A stretch of 64,000 nucleotides of DNA, from contig CAZUWF010000001.1 in NCBI GenBank assembly GCA_964624065.1, positions 62,001 to 126,000 of the forward strand. Reading direction: 5' to 3'. The notes below the pieces were generated by a model. The model worked only from the letters and a program-made list of their open reading frames with translations. It had not been told where the DNA came from and searched no databases. Source of the DNA: UBA7960 sp964624065 (GTDB lineage: Bacteria > Bacteroidota > Bacteroidia > Bacteroidales > UBA7960). Of the stretch, positions 61,425-64,000 are shown in pieces. Numbering within the stretch: position 1 is the stretch's first letter; each line of letters opens with the position of its first letter. The position numbers and the translations under genes are program-made.

Positions 61425-64000
61425 TTAATACGATACGAATACATAGCCAGAAATGGGCTTGCCATCGGGGTGGAACCAAATCTGGTAAAAGTAAGTGCCC
61501 GGAGGCACCTTTTCATTTTTGCCAACCAACACATTTCCTCTATTTGGCCTGCCATCCCAGCCGCTAGCAAAAGGAGATTCTTCGTAAACCAACGTTCCTT
61601 GCCGGTTGTAAACCCTGACTATGTTATCGGGGTGCTCGCTTGTAAGATTCCTTAAAATCCACGTTTCGTTGATCCCGTCGTTATTGGGCGAAAACCCTTC
61701 CGGAATGAAAACGGTGCAGTCTTCATCAAGGTATTCTACGGAAAACTCTTCGTTAAAAATGCACCCATTGGCATAGGTAATGGTTACTGAGTATTGCCCG
61801 GGCTTTACCGCTTTCAGTTCCTGATGCGTGGTGCCCGTGCTCCACAAAATCGCAAAGGGCGGATCTGGCCCCTCTTTTATTTCGAAACGTATAGCTCCAC
61901 TACCAATGGGTGCCTTGCAATGTACGTGATCAATATTCACGTTGGTCAATGTAATTGGGTCGTGATATCTAATATGCACGGGCTCAGTGGGCCGACTGGA
62001 GCAAAGCACACCGTTTTGCAACGATAGGGTGGTGCGCCAAAATCGGGTGGTAGTTGAAAGGGCACCAGGAAAATAACTTGTAGAGGTGGCACCCGGAATG
62101 GTAATGAAACCCGGGGCGTTTTCTAATTCACTATACCCCCAAATGTAGGAAACTTCCCCGCTACCAAATCCATCTTGGATGCTTTTTATTGTATCGGGCA
62201 AATGGTTGGGGCACCAACTTTGATTTTTTCCAATTATTCCGCCGCGTACCTCATCTTGAATAATAATTGTGCCGGTAGCCGAAATTTGAGGTATGTTTTC
62301 GCAGGGAGTTATGAGATTGATGGTGTAGTTGAACCTTCCAGATTGCCCGGAAGCTCCATTCAAAACAACTGTGTTTCCCACCAGGCTAACGTTTATCCCG
62401 GATGGCATTCCTGTTACGGTTCCCAATGATAAAATATCGGTTGTTTGGTGGGTCAATTCTAGAATTTCTCCGAAGCAGTTTGTTTGTGGCGCGTTGTTTG
62501 TGGTGGTGCTGTTAAAGACATTAATCTCGATGGGCCACCAGCAGTCTGATTCACCCTTGGGTTTCGCGAAGTAAAAATTTTGCCCGATGGTTGTTGGGAA
62601 GGAATTGGATTGGGTAAACTCGATTGCCGAGAAATCAGGAAGGCCTGTGTCTGGATCAATGGATGAATAAAACCTGGTTCCCGGCATAAATTCACTTGCT
62701 ACAGTGCTAAAAGGAACAATTGCGCTCCCACCCCTGCAATAATTGAAGGTTTTCGACTGGTAGTTTTCCAAAGGGATACAATTGGCAGCAATGAATTGTT
62801 GACGATTGATCTGAATGATCAAAGGTTGGCTTATTGGCTCATCCTCGCAGTTTCCACCATCTATGTAACCTTGTATGAATGGCTGGTTTGAAAATGGAAT
62901 TTGTGATATTTGGCCTATACCGCTCATGGTTCCTTGCATTGAAACACTTGGTTGGCAATTTTGGTTTGCCAGCACGAAGCAGTCTTGGGTTACTCTAAGA
63001 GTGTAGGTTAGCCGCGCAAGCAGTTGGTCTGGGTTGGGGGGCAATGGCAGGCTGCCCAAGTTCCAAACGATTGTTTCTGCACCCGGCTTGCTGGTGTCAA
63101 GATATGGCTGAGGCCCCGACAGGCCGAAAAAGTATTCTGCCAAACTTCCAACGTATTCGGTGGCGAAACTCAATGGTATGGTTACCGAAAAATTATTAAT
63201 TGGCTCGGTTTCGCGATTTCTGATTTCCAGCGCAAACTCGATTTCTTGCCCAGGCTCCACGGCTATTGGGGCATTCGGGTCGTATGGCAAACCATTTATT
63301 TGGGTGATTTGGTGCATTGGCTCAATGTCGGGCAGGTAGGCATCTACTGCCATTGCAATGAAAAAGATTATATAGGTGTCTCGAGATGTTCCGTACCTAA
63401 ACCTGGTCGATGTTTGGTTGTTGGCAATAATGCTATTCCCGAAATTGGGTATGTTGAACATTGAAATGTCGAGCCCGTAATTATTGATGTGGTTTGGATT
63501 TCGGGGATTGTTAGCTGTAAAAATGGAGCTATTGAAGAAATTATCGGGCTGGTTTACCACGTGATTTAATCTAACCCATTGGTTGTTGTTGGTATCTATG
63601 ATGTCAAAAAAATCACCTGAGATTCCTCGGTCTCCCTCCCCTGCCATCATACCAAGTTTCACGTTTACCGGTCCATGCTGCACGGCTTGAAATCCCGAAA
63701 CATCAAAAATTTCCGAGTTCTCCTGGCCTGGATTTGTTGCGATGATATATGCATGGCCGTCGAAAATCGATATATCACGCCACTTCATTCTCGAGTTTTC
63801 ATAAACAACCACCATGCCCCATCCGCCATAATAGCCAACCCCACCGCCATTGCCTTGCCTGAGGGCGATATCGGCAACGGTGTATTCGCCTATCCCGTAT
63901 TGTTGCACGTAAGTGGTAATATCTGCATAGGCGGAGTACATATTTCCATCAAGGCTTGTTGGGAAATAGATGTTTTGAGTGTAATTGGCATGGGGGGCAT
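61425..64000 (-). CDS. Large T9SS cargo protein with type B sorting domain (partial, cut by window end)
   Basis: At least 858 residues; the frame is open to base 64000, so the N terminus and signal peptide are missing. The visible N-terminal third resembles repeat-rich adhesin-type modules (YGGWGMVVVYENS, then an IINNFSVTIPLSF-like DUF11 domain with LPLPPNPDQLLARLTYTLRV). Middle parts contain Cys-bearing beta domains. The end is a type B domain: IPEGFSPNNDGINETWILRN and GWDGRPNRGNVLVG...PPGTYFYQI. It is followed on the same strand by PorP/SprF, its likely attachment partner. Probably surface adhesin or gliding-related; the exact role is unknown. Confidence 0.88.
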   Translation of the reverse strand, partial: APHANYTQNIYFPTSLDGNMYSAYADITTYVQQYGIGEYTVADIALRQGNGGGVGYYGGWGMVVVYENSRMKWRDISIFDGHAYIIATNPGQENSEIFDVSGFQAVQHGPVNVKLGMMAGEGDRGISGDFFDIIDTNNNQWVRLNHVVNQPDNFFNSSIFTANNPRNPNHINNYGLDISMFNIPNFGNSIIANNQTSTRFRYGTSRDTYIIFFIAMAVDAYLPDIEPMHQITQINGLPYDPNAPIAVEPGQEIEFALEIRNRETEPINNFSVTIPLSFATEYVGSLAEYFFGLSGPQPYLDTSKPGAETIVWNLGSLPLPPNPDQLLARLTYTLRVTQDCFVLANQNCQPSVSMQGTMSGIGQISQIPFSNQPFIQGYIDGGNCEDEPISQPLIIQINRQQFIAANCIPLENYQSKTFNYCRGGSAIVPFSTVASEFMPGTRFYSSIDPDTGLPDFSAIEFTQSNSFPTTIGQNFYFAKPKGESDCWWPIEINVFNSTTTNNAPQTNCFGEILELTHQTTDILSLGTVTGMPSGINVSLVGNTVVLNGASGQSGRFNYTINLITPCENIPQISATGTIIIQDEVRGGIIGKNQSWCPNHLPDTIKSIQDGFGSGEVSYIWGYSELENAPGFITIPGATSTSYFPGALSTTTRFWRTTLSLQNGVLCSSRPTEPVHIRYHDPITLTNVNIDHVHCKAPIGSGAIRFEIKEGPDPPFAILWSTGTTHQELKAVKPGQYSVTITYANGCIFNEEFSVEYLDEDCTVFIPEGFSPNNDGINETWILRNLTSEHPDNIVRVYNRQGTLVYEESPFASGWDGRPNRGNVLVGKNEKVPPGTYFYQIWFHPDGKPISGYVFVSY

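Overview
The window is 64 kb of chromosome from a member of the Bacteroidota. The evidence is type IX secretion (T9SS) cargo with type A and type B C-terminal sorting domains, a PorP/SprF-family protein, TAnnTTTG promoter elements a short distance upstream of start codons, an almost complete lack of Shine-Dalgarno sequences, and a mevalonate pathway with class II HMG-CoA reductase and type 2 IPP isomerase. A flavobacterium-like lineage is plausible but not provable from this sequence. I saw no rRNA, tRNA, CRISPR array, insertion sequence or prophage. Both ends are cut genes.

Layout. 0-7 kb: a truncated sigma-54 activator, then metG followed by a leucine-catabolic block: methylcrotonyl-CoA carboxylase beta, methylglutaconyl-CoA hydratase and methylcrotonyl-CoA carboxylase alpha, closed by a terminator. 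7-14 kb: acyl-CoA dehydrogenase, IPP isomerase, HMG-CoA reductase, a GHMP kinase, diphosphomevalonate decarboxylase and mevalonate kinase. Leucine breakdown yields HMG-CoA, which is the substrate of HMG-CoA reductase. The two blocks together therefore read as a possible leucine-to-isoprenoid route; no HMG-CoA synthase or lyase is in the window. 14-20 kb: housekeeping genes (pheS, cyclophilin, tatA, a LysM lytic transglycosylase, mazG).

20-25.7 kb: a surface-sugar block with Wlb/Wbp-type aminotransferase, N-acetyltransferase and dehydrogenase plus a CpsB-like phosphatase, bracketed by two paralogous glycosyltransferases. 25.7-38 kb: core genes (Ca/Na antiporter, fabD, RluA-type synthase, S9 peptidase, glyA, mgtE, pyruvate kinase, an SDR epimerase, an alpha/beta hydrolase). 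38-46 kb: a secreted-protein island with a 2164-residue M6 metalloprotease carrying a T9SS tail, a tiny proline-rich exported protein beside it, and a divergent T9SS-secreted protein. 46-57.5 kb: recJ, trpS, hflX, a lipid A acyltransferase, an M16 peptidase, a coiled-coil membrane protein, an SGNH hydrolase and an MFS exporter. 57.7-60.3 kb: a Stealth-family phosphotransferase beside an O-antigen ligase/polymerase-like membrane protein. 60.4-64 kb: a PorP/SprF protein downstream of a large T9SS type B cargo gene that runs off the window.

Gene starts were chosen by family alignment from memory, operon spacing and promoter positions. Several reading frames have unlikely upstream extensions, and these were trimmed.
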